A stretch of DNA of 64,000 bases, taken from Flavobacterium sp. IMCC34852. Lineage in GTDB: Bacteria > Bacteroidota > Bacteroidia > Flavobacteriales > Flavobacteriaceae. The translations under genes and the position numbers were made by a program. Below the pieces are notes generated by a model. It was not told the origin of the DNA. It was given only the letters and a program-made list of their open reading frames with translations, and made no database searches. The DNA lies in contig NZ_CP121446.1 in assembly GCF_030643905.1 (NCBI RefSeq), forward strand, positions 2,643,501-2,707,500, read 5' to 3'. Position 1 is the stretch's first letter; the number at the start of each line of letters is the position of its first letter. Positions 1-10,600 of the stretch are shown in pieces.

Positions 1-348
1 TTTATAATCGCGAACATGATGCTTTTTCATCAAATAATTAACCCCTAAATCGTTAAAATGTTTGACTAACTTTTTGGGATATGCACCCGAGACCATTACA
101 ATAGGTATCGTTTTGAGTGTATCCGACTTTTTAATGATTTCCAAGATTTCTTGGCCATTGAGTATGGGCATATGCACATCTAAAAAAATAATATCGGGTT
201 TTTTCAATTCGGTCTCCAATACCAAGAGCATAATTCTCCCTTCGGAGAAGCCTCTAACCTTGTGTCCTAATTCTTCCGCTACTTCTTTGAAGAAGTCTAA
301 ATCTTCATCGTCATCGTCTAAATAGAAGATTGTTTGTGATTTTTCCAT
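1..348 (-). CDS. Response regulator receiver protein (3' end outside the window)
   Basis: Reading from an ATG at 348 towards position 1 gives 116 residues with no stop, so the gene runs off the left edge. The sequence is a CheY-like receiver domain: an acidic cluster DDDDED at residues 11-16, the phosphoacceptor Asp57 in FLDVHMP, Ser87 in MVSGA and a Lys at 108-109 after YLM. It would receive phosphate from a histidine kinase. Many flavobacterial proteins of this kind are single-domain receivers of about 130-145 residues, but an output domain beyond the edge cannot be excluded. No partner kinase is visible. The call as a receiver domain is secure; its pathway is unknown. Confidence 0.9.
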   Translation of the reverse strand, partial: MEKSQTIFYLDDDDEDLDFFKEVAEELGHKVRGFSEGRIMLLVLETELKKPDIIFLDVHMPILNGQEILEIIKKSDTLKTIPIVMVSGAYPKKLVKHFNDLGVNYLMKKHHVRDYK

Positions 349-516
349 ATTTCTATTTTTTTTATAAAACTACTTGAAAATCAAAAGAGCAGCGTTACAT
401 AATAATTTGGTATTTTTATAAAATTCCAACCTTAAAAACACAATTTATTTCAATCTATGCCCTAAGTTGTTCTGCTTAAATTTATTATTAATAACCCTTT
501 GATAACTAATTTATAA

Positions 517-552
517 AACTTTTGCGGCTTGCAAAAAATAGAATTACTTTTG
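517..552 (+). promoter_or_regulatory. Promoter of the transketolase unit
   Basis: TACTTTTG at 545-552 matches the Bacteroidota -7 element TAnnTTTG. TTTG at 521-524 lies 20 bases upstream as a -33 element. Transcription would begin near 559, about 20 bases before the ATG at 579. This argues against the longer in-frame start at 522. Confidence 0.65.
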
Positions 553-578
553 AGCCCAATAATTTATATCTATTTATA

Positions 579-1424
579 ATGTCTAACACACAACATTTAC
601 AAGATTTCACAACACAAGTTCGCAGAGACATTTTGCGTATGGTACATGCCGTAAACTCGGGACATCCGGGTGGTTCATTGGGCTGTGCCGAATTTTTCAC
701 GGTGTTATACCAACACTTATTGAAAAGAAACCCTGAATTTGAAATGAACGGCATCGGTGAGGATTTATTCTTCTTATCGAATGGTCACATTTCTCCTGTT
801 TACTACAGTGTTTTGGCCCGTTCGGGTTATTTTCCGGTGTCAGAATTGGCAACCTTCAGAAAGTTGAACACGCGTTTACAAGGACATCCAACAACTCATG
901 ACCAATTACCGGGTGTAAGAATCGCTTCGGGATCGTTAGGTCAAGGTTTGTCGGTTGCTATTGGTGCGGCCCAAGCTAAAAAATTGAACAACGACCCTAA
1001 TCTTATTTATTCCCTTCACGGTGACGGAGAATTGCAAGAAGGGCAAAACTGGGAAGCTATTATGTATGCTTCAGCAAAAAAGGTAGACAACTTAATTGCC
1101 ACAGTGGATTACAACGGACAGCAAATTGACGGTTCTACAGAGGAAGTATTGAGCATGGGTAATTTAAAAGCCAAGTTCGAAGCTTTTGACTGGGATGTAT
1201 TGGAAATCAAAGAAGGCAACAACATTGAAGCTATCATTGCAGGAATGGAAGAAGCAAAAAGCAGAACAGGTAAAGGAAAACCGGTTTGTGTATTATTGCA
1301 CACGGTAATGGGTAACGGTGTTGATTTTATGATGCACACTCACGCTTGGCACGGAAAAGCGCCAAACAATGACCAATTGGCTGTTGGTTTGGCACAGAAT
1401 GCTGAGACTTTAGGAGATTATTAA
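579..1424 (+). CDS. Transketolase, N-terminal (thiamine diphosphate-binding) subunit
   Basis: This 281-residue protein is the cofactor-binding half of a two-gene transketolase, acting in the non-oxidative pentose phosphate pathway in the cytoplasm. It shows SGHPGGSLG at 27-35, the thiamine diphosphate motif GDG at 148-150 followed by Asn179, and a GSLGQGLSVAIGA helix at 118-130. The open frame extends upstream to 522, but ATG 579 lies just after a good promoter and starts at the normal point for the family. The C-terminal half is at 2090. The two halves are usually adjacent, whereas here a foreign-looking gene separates them. Confidence 0.95.
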   Translation: MSNTQHLQDFTTQVRRDILRMVHAVNSGHPGGSLGCAEFFTVLYQHLLKRNPEFEMNGIGEDLFFLSNGHISPVYYSVLARSGYFPVSELATFRKLNTRLQGHPTTHDQLPGVRIASGSLGQGLSVAIGAAQAKKLNNDPNLIYSLHGDGELQEGQNWEAIMYASAKKVDNLIATVDYNGQQIDGSTEEVLSMGNLKAKFEAFDWDVLEIKEGNNIEAIIAGMEEAKSRTGKGKPVCVLLHTVMGNGVDFMMHTHAWHGKAPNNDQLAVGLAQNAETLGDY

Positions 1425-1455
1425 TAGTGGTCAATGGTCTTTTGGCAGTAATCAG

Positions 1456-2088
1456 ATGAGAAAGATTCTATGGATACTATTGTTCTTTATAGGGCAAAAT
1501 GTTTTTTCACAGGAATATCACTTTGATTATATGTCAACCTATGAATACCGTCAACACGAAAATGATACTTTATCACAAAAAATAATTACCCTTGGAAATT
1601 CTGCAACAGAAGATTATGTTTTAAGAATCCTGATAAAAAATAATAAAATATGGTATGAATCTATCATTGATTTTGTTAAAAAGGAGGATTTTCAAATTCA
1701 TAATATCAATGAAAAATTAGAGGTTGATAATAGTCTCGTAGTTGACAAGGGGAAAGCATTAGAAATTATTGATTGTGAAAATTACACTAATAAGTACAAC
1801 GTAGAATATGTTACAATTAATGGTGTTAAGGTAATTAAAATCACAAGGTATAAAAACAAGAAGAAGAAAAAAGTTATAAATGAATGTATTATTTATACAA
1901 AACCAACTAACGTAACTAAAAATCAGCATTTCAGTTTTCCTCGATTGATATTCCCATTGCGGTGTGCTAAATTCAAATTAGAAAACGAAGATTTATTTAG
2001 CGAAGTTAATTTTATAGAGGATAATAAAGAGTTACACTTTTACAAACTAATTGATTTCAAAACCATTGATTTCAAAATAAAAATTTAA
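1456..2088 (+). CDS. Secreted protein of unknown function between the transketolase genes
   Basis: I do not recognise this 210-residue protein. It begins with a clear signal peptide (residues 1-18, hydrophobic core ILWILLFFIG, likely cleavage before QEYHF), so it should reach the periplasm or outer membrane. The mature part is rich in beta-prone and charged residues, with a lysine run (NKKKKKVINE) near residue 140, and has no Cys pair or metal motif that suggests an enzyme. Its stop codon is one base before the ATG of the second transketolase gene, so the three genes are probably co-transcribed. The DNA looks more AT-rich than the flanking halves, which suggests later insertion. The protein could resemble GLPGLI-like flavobacterial secreted proteins, but this is a guess. 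Confidence 0.8.
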   Translation: MRKILWILLFFIGQNVFSQEYHFDYMSTYEYRQHENDTLSQKIITLGNSATEDYVLRILIKNNKIWYESIIDFVKKEDFQIHNINEKLEVDNSLVVDKGKALEIIDCENYTNKYNVEYVTINGVKVIKITRYKNKKKKKVINECIIYTKPTNVTKNQHFSFPRLIFPLRCAKFKLENEDLFSEVNFIEDNKELHFYKLIDFKTIDFKIKI

Positions 2089-2089
2089 A

Positions 2090-3043
2090 ATGAAAAAATA
2101 CGAAAATACAGGAAGTAAAGATACCCGTTCAGGTTTTGGCGCAGGCATGACCGAATTGGGACAAAAAAATGAAAATGTCGTAGCGCTTTGTGCGGACTTG
2201 ATTGGTTCGTTGAAGTTTGACGATTTTAAAAAGAACCATCCGGAGCGTTTTTTCCAAATTGGAATTGCCGAAGCTAATATGATTGGTATTGCTGCCGGTT
2301 TGACCATAGGCGGAAAAATTCCGTTTACGGGCACTTTTGCCAATTTCTCTACCGGAAGGGTTTATGACCAAATTCGTCAATCGGTGGCTTATTCTGATAA
2401 GAATGTGAAGATATGTGCTTCGCATGCCGGATTGACTTTAGGAGAAGATGGTGCCACCCACCAAATCTTAGAAGATATAGGTTTGATGAAAATGTTACCT
2501 GGTATGACTGTAATCAATACTTGCGATTACAACCAAACCAAAGCGGCTACTATTGCTTTAGCTGACCACCATGGTCCGGCCTATTTGCGTTTTGGTCGTC
2601 CGGTAGTGCCTAACTTCACTCCTGCTGACGAACCTTTTATAATTGGAAAAGCGATTATGCTAAACGAAGGAACTGATGTAACGATAGTTGCCACAGGACA
2701 TCTAGTATGGGAAGCTTTAATTGCAGCAGAAGCCCTAGAAGCTAAAGGTATTTCGGCCGAAGTAATCAACATTCATACTATCAAACCTTTAGATGATGAA
2801 GCCATTTTAAAATCAGTTGCTAAAACCGGTTGTATCGTTACTGCTGAAGAGCATAACTTTTTAGGTGGTTTAGGCGAAAGTGTTGCCAGAGTATTGTCTT
2901 TGAACCATCCTACACCACAAGAGTTTGTAGCGGTTAACGACAGCTTCGGAGAAAGCGGTACTCCTGAGCAGTTGATGGAGAAGTATCAATTAAACCACCA
3001 AGCCATTGTTGCGGCTGTTGAAAAAGTGATGAAAAGAAAATAA
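2090..3043 (+). CDS. Transketolase, C-terminal (pyrimidine-binding) subunit
   Basis: This 317-residue protein is the second half of the split transketolase. It has the cofactor-activating glutamate in IGIAEANMIG (Glu61), the SHAGLTLGEDGATHQ loop at 111-125 and a C-terminal transketolase domain (TGHLVWEAL, EEHNFLGGLGE). It pairs with the product of 579-1424 to form the active enzyme. The gene starts one base after the stop of the inserted secreted-protein gene and ends before a strong bidirectional terminator. It resembles 1-deoxyxylulose-5-phosphate synthase at the fold level, but the split arrangement and length fit transketolase. Confidence 0.95.
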   Translation: MKKYENTGSKDTRSGFGAGMTELGQKNENVVALCADLIGSLKFDDFKKNHPERFFQIGIAEANMIGIAAGLTIGGKIPFTGTFANFSTGRVYDQIRQSVAYSDKNVKICASHAGLTLGEDGATHQILEDIGLMKMLPGMTVINTCDYNQTKAATIALADHHGPAYLRFGRPVVPNFTPADEPFIIGKAIMLNEGTDVTIVATGHLVWEALIAAEALEAKGISAEVINIHTIKPLDDEAILKSVAKTGCIVTAEEHNFLGGLGESVARVLSLNHPTPQEFVAVNDSFGESGTPEQLMEKYQLNHQAIVAAVEKVMKRK

Positions 3044-3061
3044 GTTCTTTTATTTTTGACC

Positions 3062-3096
3062 ATAAAAAAGTCCCGATGTTATCGGGACTTTTTTAT
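3062..3096. terminator. Bidirectional intrinsic terminator after the transketolase unit
   Basis: A perfect 16-bp inverted repeat (3062-3077 and 3081-3096, loop GTT) has a GTCCCGAT core and A and T tracts on both sides. It lies between convergent genes and should stop transcription from both strands. Confidence 0.9.
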
Positions 3097-3110
3097 TGAT
3101 ACTATTTTCT

Positions 3111-4121
3111 TTACGGATGACAAGCAGCACTCAAATGCACTTTTTTCCCATCAGCTGCGCACAGTGGAATATCATTGAACGGAAAGGCAGTTTCGGTTAG
3201 TGGATTTATAATCTCATTTTTGGTTATAAAAAAATCACCGTCATCATCAATGTCTAAGAAATCGGGAACTCCATCTCCGTCTGTATCATCAATATTAACT
3301 TCTCCTTCTTCTAAAACCCTCACATAACCATCACCATTTAAATCTTCTTGAAAAGAGTAAATATCATCTCCATCATTATCAACTCTTTGAATTTCATATA
3401 ATTTGAAAGAAAAAATGAGCGGAGAATAAGCCGGAATTGTAGTAGAACTGCTGGCATAATAGCCCAATCCTGAAGGAAGGAACATAACTCCTGCCCCAAA
3501 ATCAGCATAAGTTAAAGTACCGTCCGGGTTTTCTGAATAAGTACCTGCTTTAAAATTAGGAAAAACTTCACCCCAACCTCTAATGGTAGAAGACAGCGTT
3601 AAAAAGGTTTGTGGATTGATACTTTCTTCAAACTGTTTCAATTTTAAAACCTCTACTTCCGCTCCGTCAACAGTTTCTTTGGCAGTGTATAAATACTGAC
3701 CCACATAAGCTGATAATACTCTGTCAACATTACAAGGTGTTTTGGCTAAATCAGCTTCAGAAGGCGGGTTTACCGAATTATCTCTATCAACATGACCTCT
3801 TATTTTTAAATAATAAAGTTTGTATGTAATATCATTGGCATCTACTGTAAAATCGGTAACCAAGTCGGGACTGTTCCATATAGAAGTTTGTGTGCCGCCT
3901 GCTGGTATTTTGGTAAAAGTAACGCTTTGGTCATCGGGGAAACCCGGGTGATCAACCACTGTATAATAATGGGTTTGCAAAAACTCTTCAATCTTATCTA
4001 GATCTGCTTCATACTGTGTAGCATAATCACGTAGAGGCTCTGTTTTATCATCATCTTTAGAGCAGGAAACTACCAGCAATACTAAGGTAAAGCAAGCTAT
4101 AGTTTTTAAAAAATTATTCAT
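3111..4121 (-). CDS. FKBP-like lipoprotein with an acidic calcium-repeat tail
   Basis: The protein has 336 residues from the ATG at 4121. An in-frame ATG at 4142 would add seven residues before the signal peptide. A lipoprotein signal ends in VVSC (Cys20). The middle (about 130-250) ends in the FKBP pattern GVMFLPSGLGYY then IPAYSPLIFSFKLYEI, as in FKBP-type peptidyl-prolyl isomerases. The last part is Asp-rich (DNDGDD, DLNGDG, DDTDGDGVPD, DIDDDGD), like thrombospondin type 3 calcium repeats. It is probably a periplasmic or surface chaperone. The FKBP aromatic active-site residues are not all obvious, so catalysis is uncertain. It is divergent from the S4 protein gene. Confidence 0.8.
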   Translation of the reverse strand: MNNFLKTIACFTLVLLVVSCSKDDDKTEPLRDYATQYEADLDKIEEFLQTHYYTVVDHPGFPDDQSVTFTKIPAGGTQTSIWNSPDLVTDFTVDANDITYKLYYLKIRGHVDRDNSVNPPSEADLAKTPCNVDRVLSAYVGQYLYTAKETVDGAEVEVLKLKQFEESINPQTFLTLSSTIRGWGEVFPNFKAGTYSENPDGTLTYADFGAGVMFLPSGLGYYASSSTTIPAYSPLIFSFKLYEIQRVDNDGDDIYSFQEDLNGDGYVRVLEEGEVNIDDTDGDGVPDFLDIDDDGDFFITKNEIINPLTETAFPFNDIPLCAADGKKVHLSAACHP

Positions 4122-4161
4122 TTTTGTTTGATTTTTGAGCACGCAAGATACAATATTGATT

Positions 4162-4169
4162 TATTTTTG
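4162..4169 (+). promoter_or_regulatory. Promoter -7 element for the S4-domain gene
   Basis: TATTTTTG matches TAnnTTTG and places the start of transcription near 4176. That supports the ATG at 4201 rather than the longer frame from 4135. The -33 match upstream is weak. Confidence 0.5.
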
Positions 4170-4200
4170 TGAACTATTTAACGTTGATTTTGGAAAAAAA

Positions 4201-4578
4201 ATGAGAGTTGATAAATATTTATGGTGTGTTCGTTATTACAAAACCAGAAACATGGTAACCGAAGCCTGTCGGAAAAATCAAATCACGGTAAACGGACAGG
4301 TTGCTAAGGCTTCCAGAGAAGTTTTCCCGATGGATAAAATCACTTTCAGGAAAGACCAAATTACTTATACTATTTCGGTATTAGATATCCCTGCTAATCG
4401 CGTTGGGGCTAAATTGGTAGACATTTACCGCAAGGATGAAACACCACCGGAGGTTTTTGCCCATTTAGAATTACTAAAATTATCCAAAGAACACTATCGC
4501 AAAACCGGAACCGGAAGACCTACCAAAAAAGACCGAAGAGATTTAGAAGATTTTGAGTTTGAGGTGGATGATGACTAG
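4201..4578 (+). CDS. S4-domain RNA-binding protein, Hsp15-like
   Basis: This 125-residue protein opens with an S4 RNA-binding domain (MRVDKYLWCVRYYKTR, then ACRKNQITVNGQVAKASREV), as in Hsp15 (HslR). Hsp15 binds stalled 50S subunits carrying nascent chains during ribosome recycling after heat shock. The tail is basic, then acidic (GRPTKKDRRD, then FEFEVDDD), as in family members. The start was set at 4201 because this is where homology begins and a promoter lies at 4162. The gene stands alone and ends before a bidirectional terminator. The domain is certain; the Hsp15 role is inferred from architecture. Confidence 0.88.
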   Translation: MRVDKYLWCVRYYKTRNMVTEACRKNQITVNGQVAKASREVFPMDKITFRKDQITYTISVLDIPANRVGAKLVDIYRKDETPPEVFAHLELLKLSKEHYRKTGTGRPTKKDRRDLEDFEFEVDDD

Positions 4579-4627
4579 AACATAGAACAATTATTTTCAA
4601 CTAAAAAAGCTTAACTTTTTTAAATAA

Positions 4628-4657
4628 AAAAACCCATCAATTACTTGATGGGTTTTT
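4628..4657. terminator. Bidirectional terminator between the S4 gene and giant adhesin gene
   Basis: AAAAACCCATCAA (4628-4640) pairs perfectly with 4645-4657 across a TTAC loop, with A and T tracts on both sides. It serves both convergent genes. Confidence 0.9.
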
Positions 4658-4676
4658 CATTATTAAGAGTTGTTAA

Positions 4677-7600
4677 TTATCTTTTAACCACACGTACAGT
4701 TTGTACTGCATCATCTTGGGTTACAACCACGTTATAAACTCCTGATGGGTAGTTGGTACCAATTGGAGCTTTATCCAATTCGGTAACAGAAGTAGTTCTT
4801 TGCTCCACTAATCTACCAACCATATCGTAAACTTTTATAGCAATTACTGAAGTACTGCTAGTTTTAACGTCGATCATAAAGTTAGCTGCAAACGGGTTAG
4901 GGTAAGCAGTAGCTTTGAACGGCTCTACAATAGTAGTCGAAACTTGTCTTGCAGGAACCGGAGTAATGATAGTACAATCTTTACCAAAGTCAGTGTACAC
5001 TCCGAACAATTCCATTGATACTCCTACAGTGTAAGTTGTACCAGGAGTTAATCCTGTGAACATACTTAAAGTAAAGTAAGGAAGTGAACTAGTTACTGTT
5101 TGTGTATAGTTTACATCACCAAACTCATCGTATCCGGTTAATCGGAAACGGTAAGCTGTTGCTCCAGGGAAAGGAATAACATTGATTAATTCAGTATCTG
5201 AAGTTACTTGGTAATCCTCACATTGAGAAGCAATCAAAGAAGACTCCGGTGCTTCCGGTGTGAATACTGAACAACGCTCTCCGTATTGTGACCAAGCTTC
5301 AAAGCCAGCCAATTTAACACGAACTTGAACATCTACTAAGTATTCAGTATTATACTGGATAGGTAAACCGATTACATCAGTCAACTTAAAGTTAGGCACT
5401 GTACGCTCTACCAAGTAAGTTACTGTTGGCGCACTGGCTAATGCTACTCTAAATCTGTATAAGTTAGTTGAACTTACACCATTAGCATTGATAGTAGAAT
5501 TAACAAATACTAAAGTGGCTCCACATTGAGAAGTTACTACTTTAGTAGTTCTAACCTCTGTAGTGGTAAGCGAACAAGTAGAACCGTAGTATCCTTGAAC
5601 ATTACCATCTAATACAACCGCAACTCTAATAGAGAAAGTAGTACCATAAGAATAGTTGCTGGCATCTGTTAACTTAAAGTGATGTTGGCTACTGAATACA
5701 ATAGATACTTCACCTGTAGACATATTAGTTACTTCAAATTGGTAACCAGTAGTCGTATAACCAGGGATGCTGATATTAGTACAGTTAATTTGGTTATTCA
5801 AACCATTATTGATACTTCCACAAACATTAGATTCAATGTTAACTACAACAGGAACAAATGAAATTTGGAAAGTCACAGGCGCTCCAACACATCCGTTAGC
5901 TACTGGTGTAATAGTTACTGTTGAAGGTGTAGCCGTTGGGATAAATGAAGGAATCTCAGTTACTCCGTTTACATCAGCTAATCCTGAAGCAGCACCACCA
6001 CTAATGTTAAAGGTAACATTTGATGGAGTACCTACTAACGGAATAGCAGCAGTTGCGAAACCGGTATAGTATGTTTGGTTTGCAGGCGCAACAACAGTTG
6101 GTGTAGGATAAACTACTGCAGGAATTGTTGAGCTTGATTTACAACCGTTTCCATTAGTGATTTCTAATGTATAGTCTCCTGTAGCAGCCGGTGTAGCATT
6201 AGCAATAGTTGGGTTAGCCAAAGCAGAAGTAAATCCGTTTGGTCCTGACCAAGCATAACTGTAAGCTGCCGGTGTAAATGTTAAACTTTGTCCGTTCAAA
6301 ATACTAGCCGTATTGAATGAGTACTGTAATGCAGAAGTACTACTGTAGTTCAATCCAATTGTAGCGGTTTGAGCGTTATCGTATCCAACTACCCCATAAA
6401 TGATGTCCGGATATACTAAGTGTATTTGACTTGTTGTTAAGTCTAACTGAATTTGGAAAGTAACAGTACCTGTTCCTGTAGCACCGAAGTTGTCTTCTTG
6501 TGTCCATTGAACAATGAATTTGTTACCAACTGTTTGTGTTCTGATAGAACCTCCTGTACCAGGTGTTAAATCATCCCATAAAGCACAGATGGTAGCTGCA
6601 GTACCTGCTAGGTTAGCAGTACTTCCAGGTAAAGCAGTATTGGTAAATCCAATATTACCGGTGGTAACACCAAAAGTCATCGCACCATTATTACCCACTA
6701 AAGCAGTAGTGTAAGGAGTACCATTATAAATAAATGACGGAATGGTTATACCATGCTCACTATCATCAGAGATAGCACCTACAGAAGTACCTGTAGCACT
6801 GATATCGATAAAGGCTACATTACTGTTGCTGTTTAAAGTATATCCTTGTTGAACAGCTACTGAAGAAGCAAAATCTAAAGAGCTTCCTTCACAGATAGGC
6901 GTATTCACAGACAATAACGGAGCTGTTGGCAACGCGTTGATTCTCAAAGTATAAGTAACTGCAGGACCTGTACATCCATTCGCTACCGGTGTGATAGAGA
7001 TTGTTGCAGTTCCGGCCGCAGTTGGTGTAAACGAAGGGATTTGAGTCACTCCGGTTTGGTTAGCCAAACCTAAAGCAGCACCACCACTGATGTTGAATGT
7101 TACTCCACTAGGCGTTCCTGTTAAAGGAGTAGCCGGTACAGTAGCATCAATACAGTAAGCTTGAGCAACCGGTGCTACAGCTGTAGGAGTAGGATAAATG
7201 GTTAATACAGCAGCTTCGCTAGTTACCGTTGAACAGTTAGTTACTGTAACAGTATAGCTTCCTGAATTCGCAGGAGTTGTACCTGTTAAAGTTAATGTAG
7301 CAGTAGTAGCAGAAGCATTACCTGTAATAGCCACATTATCTTTGTACCATTGGTAGCTTAAAGCAGTAGCACTAGACGCAGCCACACTTAAAGTAGCTGT
7401 GCTACCTTGACACAATTGTTGTGTAAGTGGTTGAGTAGTAATTACCGGTGGTGCAGCATCGACAGATACGGCAACAGAAGCAGAAGCTGTACAACCTGCA
7501 TTTGAAGTAGCAGTTACATCATACGTAGTATTAACAGCAGGATTAGCAGTTGCTCCTGCAGTAGAAGCTGTAAATCCTGAAGGTGTTGATGACCAAGCAT

Positions 7601-10600
7601 AAGTATAAGTTACAGGAGCTACCGGAGTAAATCTGTAAGTTTGACCACTTGCCGGTTTAGTTGCTAAACCGTTAGCAGAAGTTGTAGTACTGATAGCCGG
7701 AGAAGCTGTAAGGTCTTGTAATGAAATAAAGTTACTGGTAGCAGTTCCCATTAAACCAACAGAAGCACCACCTGACCCGCCAGGGTTACCTGCCGGTAAT
7801 TCATTTCTGTAAACCAATTCAACAGCATTAGTACCTTCATATAATTTCACTTGGAAAGAGATGGCATTTTGACTAGAACTCCAGTTCCATTCCATATTTA
7901 ACCACTCTACCGTTAATACTCTGTTAGGTGCAGAACCACTTACTTGGTAAGTAATTCCGGAAGCAGAACATTGTAAATCATCCCAAAGTGGAGCAATACC
8001 TGGTCTAACTCCTGAAGTAGTAGAGTTCAAAGCATTAGATGCTGTACTACTACCGGCTCCGAAAGAAAGTAAACCATTTGAATTCACTCTAAAGTTTGTA
8101 TAGTTTGTTCCACCATAGTTAAATGTGAAGCCAATAGGCAATGCACCTGAAGCAGTATCATCTGCTGTTCCTGATATTGCAGTAGCAACAGTTCCTGCTA
8201 AAGGAGTAAATGACCCACTAACCGCATTAAATTGGTAAGGAATGGCATTGATTAAATAAGACACCCCACTTAAAGGAGTTGGTGTAGCATTTAAAGTCAC
8301 AGGGTTACCCGGACAAACAGTAGCCGCAGAACTTGTAGCAGCTAAACTAAAGGCACCACCTACAGTTACAGTAGCTTGTGCTGTATTAGTACAACCATTA
8401 GAGTCAGTACCAGTTACAGTATAAGTAGTAGCTGCTGAAGGTGTAACTGCAATAGAAGTTCCTGTAGTTGTAGTGAAACCACTAGCAGTCCAAGAATAGC
8501 TACTGATATCGCTTCCGGCCGCAGTTAAAGTAACCGCAGGACCAGGAGTACAATAAGCCGCTGAACTAGGAGATACTGTGATAGTAGGATTAACTACAGA
8601 AATAGTAGCAACCGCTGATTCAGCATCTGGACACTTGTTAGCCCCAGAACCGGCACCGGTTACAAATGCTTTGTAGTAATAATTACCAACAGGCGTAGCT
8701 GCAGTAGTTGTTACTGATAAAGTATTAGAGCTAACTCCTGAATAAGAGGCGCCTGTTGGGAATCCTGCAGCAATAGTGTTCCAAGGACCACTTGCTGAAG
8801 TTGCATATTTCCACTCAACAGCCGCTACAGAACCTGTAGTTGAAATACCGAAAGAAGTGGCTGCAGCACTTGGTGCACTACATCTTACAACCGGAGCTGA
8901 TGAGAAATTATTAGTTAAAGTTACCGGAGTATTCACTGTTAAGGTAGCAATTCCACTGTCTAAGAAGAAATCTAATTGACATTTGAATTGGTAACCATTG
9001 TGAGCAGTAGTAATTCCGGATACTGATAATGTTTTAGGACTAAAATCATTAACGCCAGCAAAGGTTAAACCAGAAGCGTCAGGACCGTCAAAAATATCAT
9101 TGAAACTGGCACCACCGTCAGTACTCATTTGCCATTGTACATTGTAAGGCTCATCACCTGTAGTTACAATACTGAATGAAGTACTTGATTGACCACAAAG
9201 ATTTACATCTGCAGGTTGTGTAGAGAAACCGGTGTTAGTTACGTTTAAGATAGCTTCAATAGGAGTTAAAGTAACACATGGCGCTAAACCTGTCACCAAA
9301 CATCTGTATTGGTAAGTATCAAAAGCTAAAGTAATGTTTTGAAGACTTAACACTGCAGTATTCTCTCCGGAATAGTTAGGATCAGCAGCTAAAATATTTT
9401 GCCATCCGTCAACATTGTTATTTACTTGCCATTGGTAAGTAACCAAGCCTGTAGTTACTACTTCAAAAGTAGTTAACTGACCCGGAGAAACTGTTCTTGA
9501 TGCTGTACCTGATACAATAGTTCCAGGCTCATTTACAGTCACAGTTACTTGCTGAGTACTAGAACATGCCGGTACTGTTGTATTACTGGTAGCCGTAACA
9601 TTGTAAGTAGTAGTTTCAGTTGGACTAACCATAACAGAAGCACCTGATAAAGTAGCACCGCCACCTACCGGTGTCCAAGCATATGAATTACTTTCTAATG
9701 AAGAAGCCGATAATGTACCTGTAGTACCATTACAAATAGTAATTGGTGCTGCACTAAATACCGGTAATTGATTCACTGCAACAGTAGCGCTTCCTGAAAC
9801 AGAACATGATCCAAGTGACGCTTCAACAGAAAACTGAGTTTGAGCAGTTGGTTTAGCATACAACGTAGTAAAATTACCTGTTGTGTAAACACTAGTTGCT
9901 GCTGCATCAGTATACAAAGGTGTCGCAGGGTTAGAAGACCATGTAAGTGTAGCAGGAACACTGTACGATATAACTAATCGTACTTCTCCAAAAGTAGCGT
10001 CTATAGCGTCACCACCATCATTAAATGATTCACTTAATAGTAAATTAACTGTACCACTTGTGGCTGTAAAACCAGGTAATGCAATGCTAGCAGTTGAAAG
10101 TGTACCGCCGGTTAGTGTTGAAATGGATTCAGCAGGGTCAAGTATATGGGCACCCGATAATCCTACTCTAATTTCACTCAAAAAGGAACCACCGATGGCG
10201 CTAACATTATCCAAAACCAATTGAGCAGAAGAAATAACAGCTCCAGATGGGATACCCGTAATTTCTAAAGGCACTGAAAGTGTTACTGATCCATTAGAAC
10301 TTAAATTGGTACCAAACGATAATGGCGATGTAACAGAAATATTTCCACCCGTTGCATTTAAAGTAACTGTTGTACCGTTACAAACAGTAGCAGCACTTGA
10401 AGATAGAGCAATAGCTGTTGGGCCGGGTTGAACTGTAATAGCAGAAGAAACCGAAGGCGCCACACAACCGTTAGCATCTGTTCCTACTACCGTATAAGTA
10501 GTAGCAGATGACGGAGAAGCATTAACAACACTTCCGGTTGTAGCTGATAATCCGGCAGCAGGAGACCATGCATAAGTAGCTGCACCACTAGCTGTTAAAG

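Noticed and set aside
62..325. Plus-strand 87-residue frame
   Set aside because: It is the reverse of the response regulator at 1-348, which has clear receiver motifs.
522..578. Extra 19 residues at the start of the transketolase N-terminal half
   Set aside because: A good promoter lies inside this stretch, and family homology begins at the ATG at 579.
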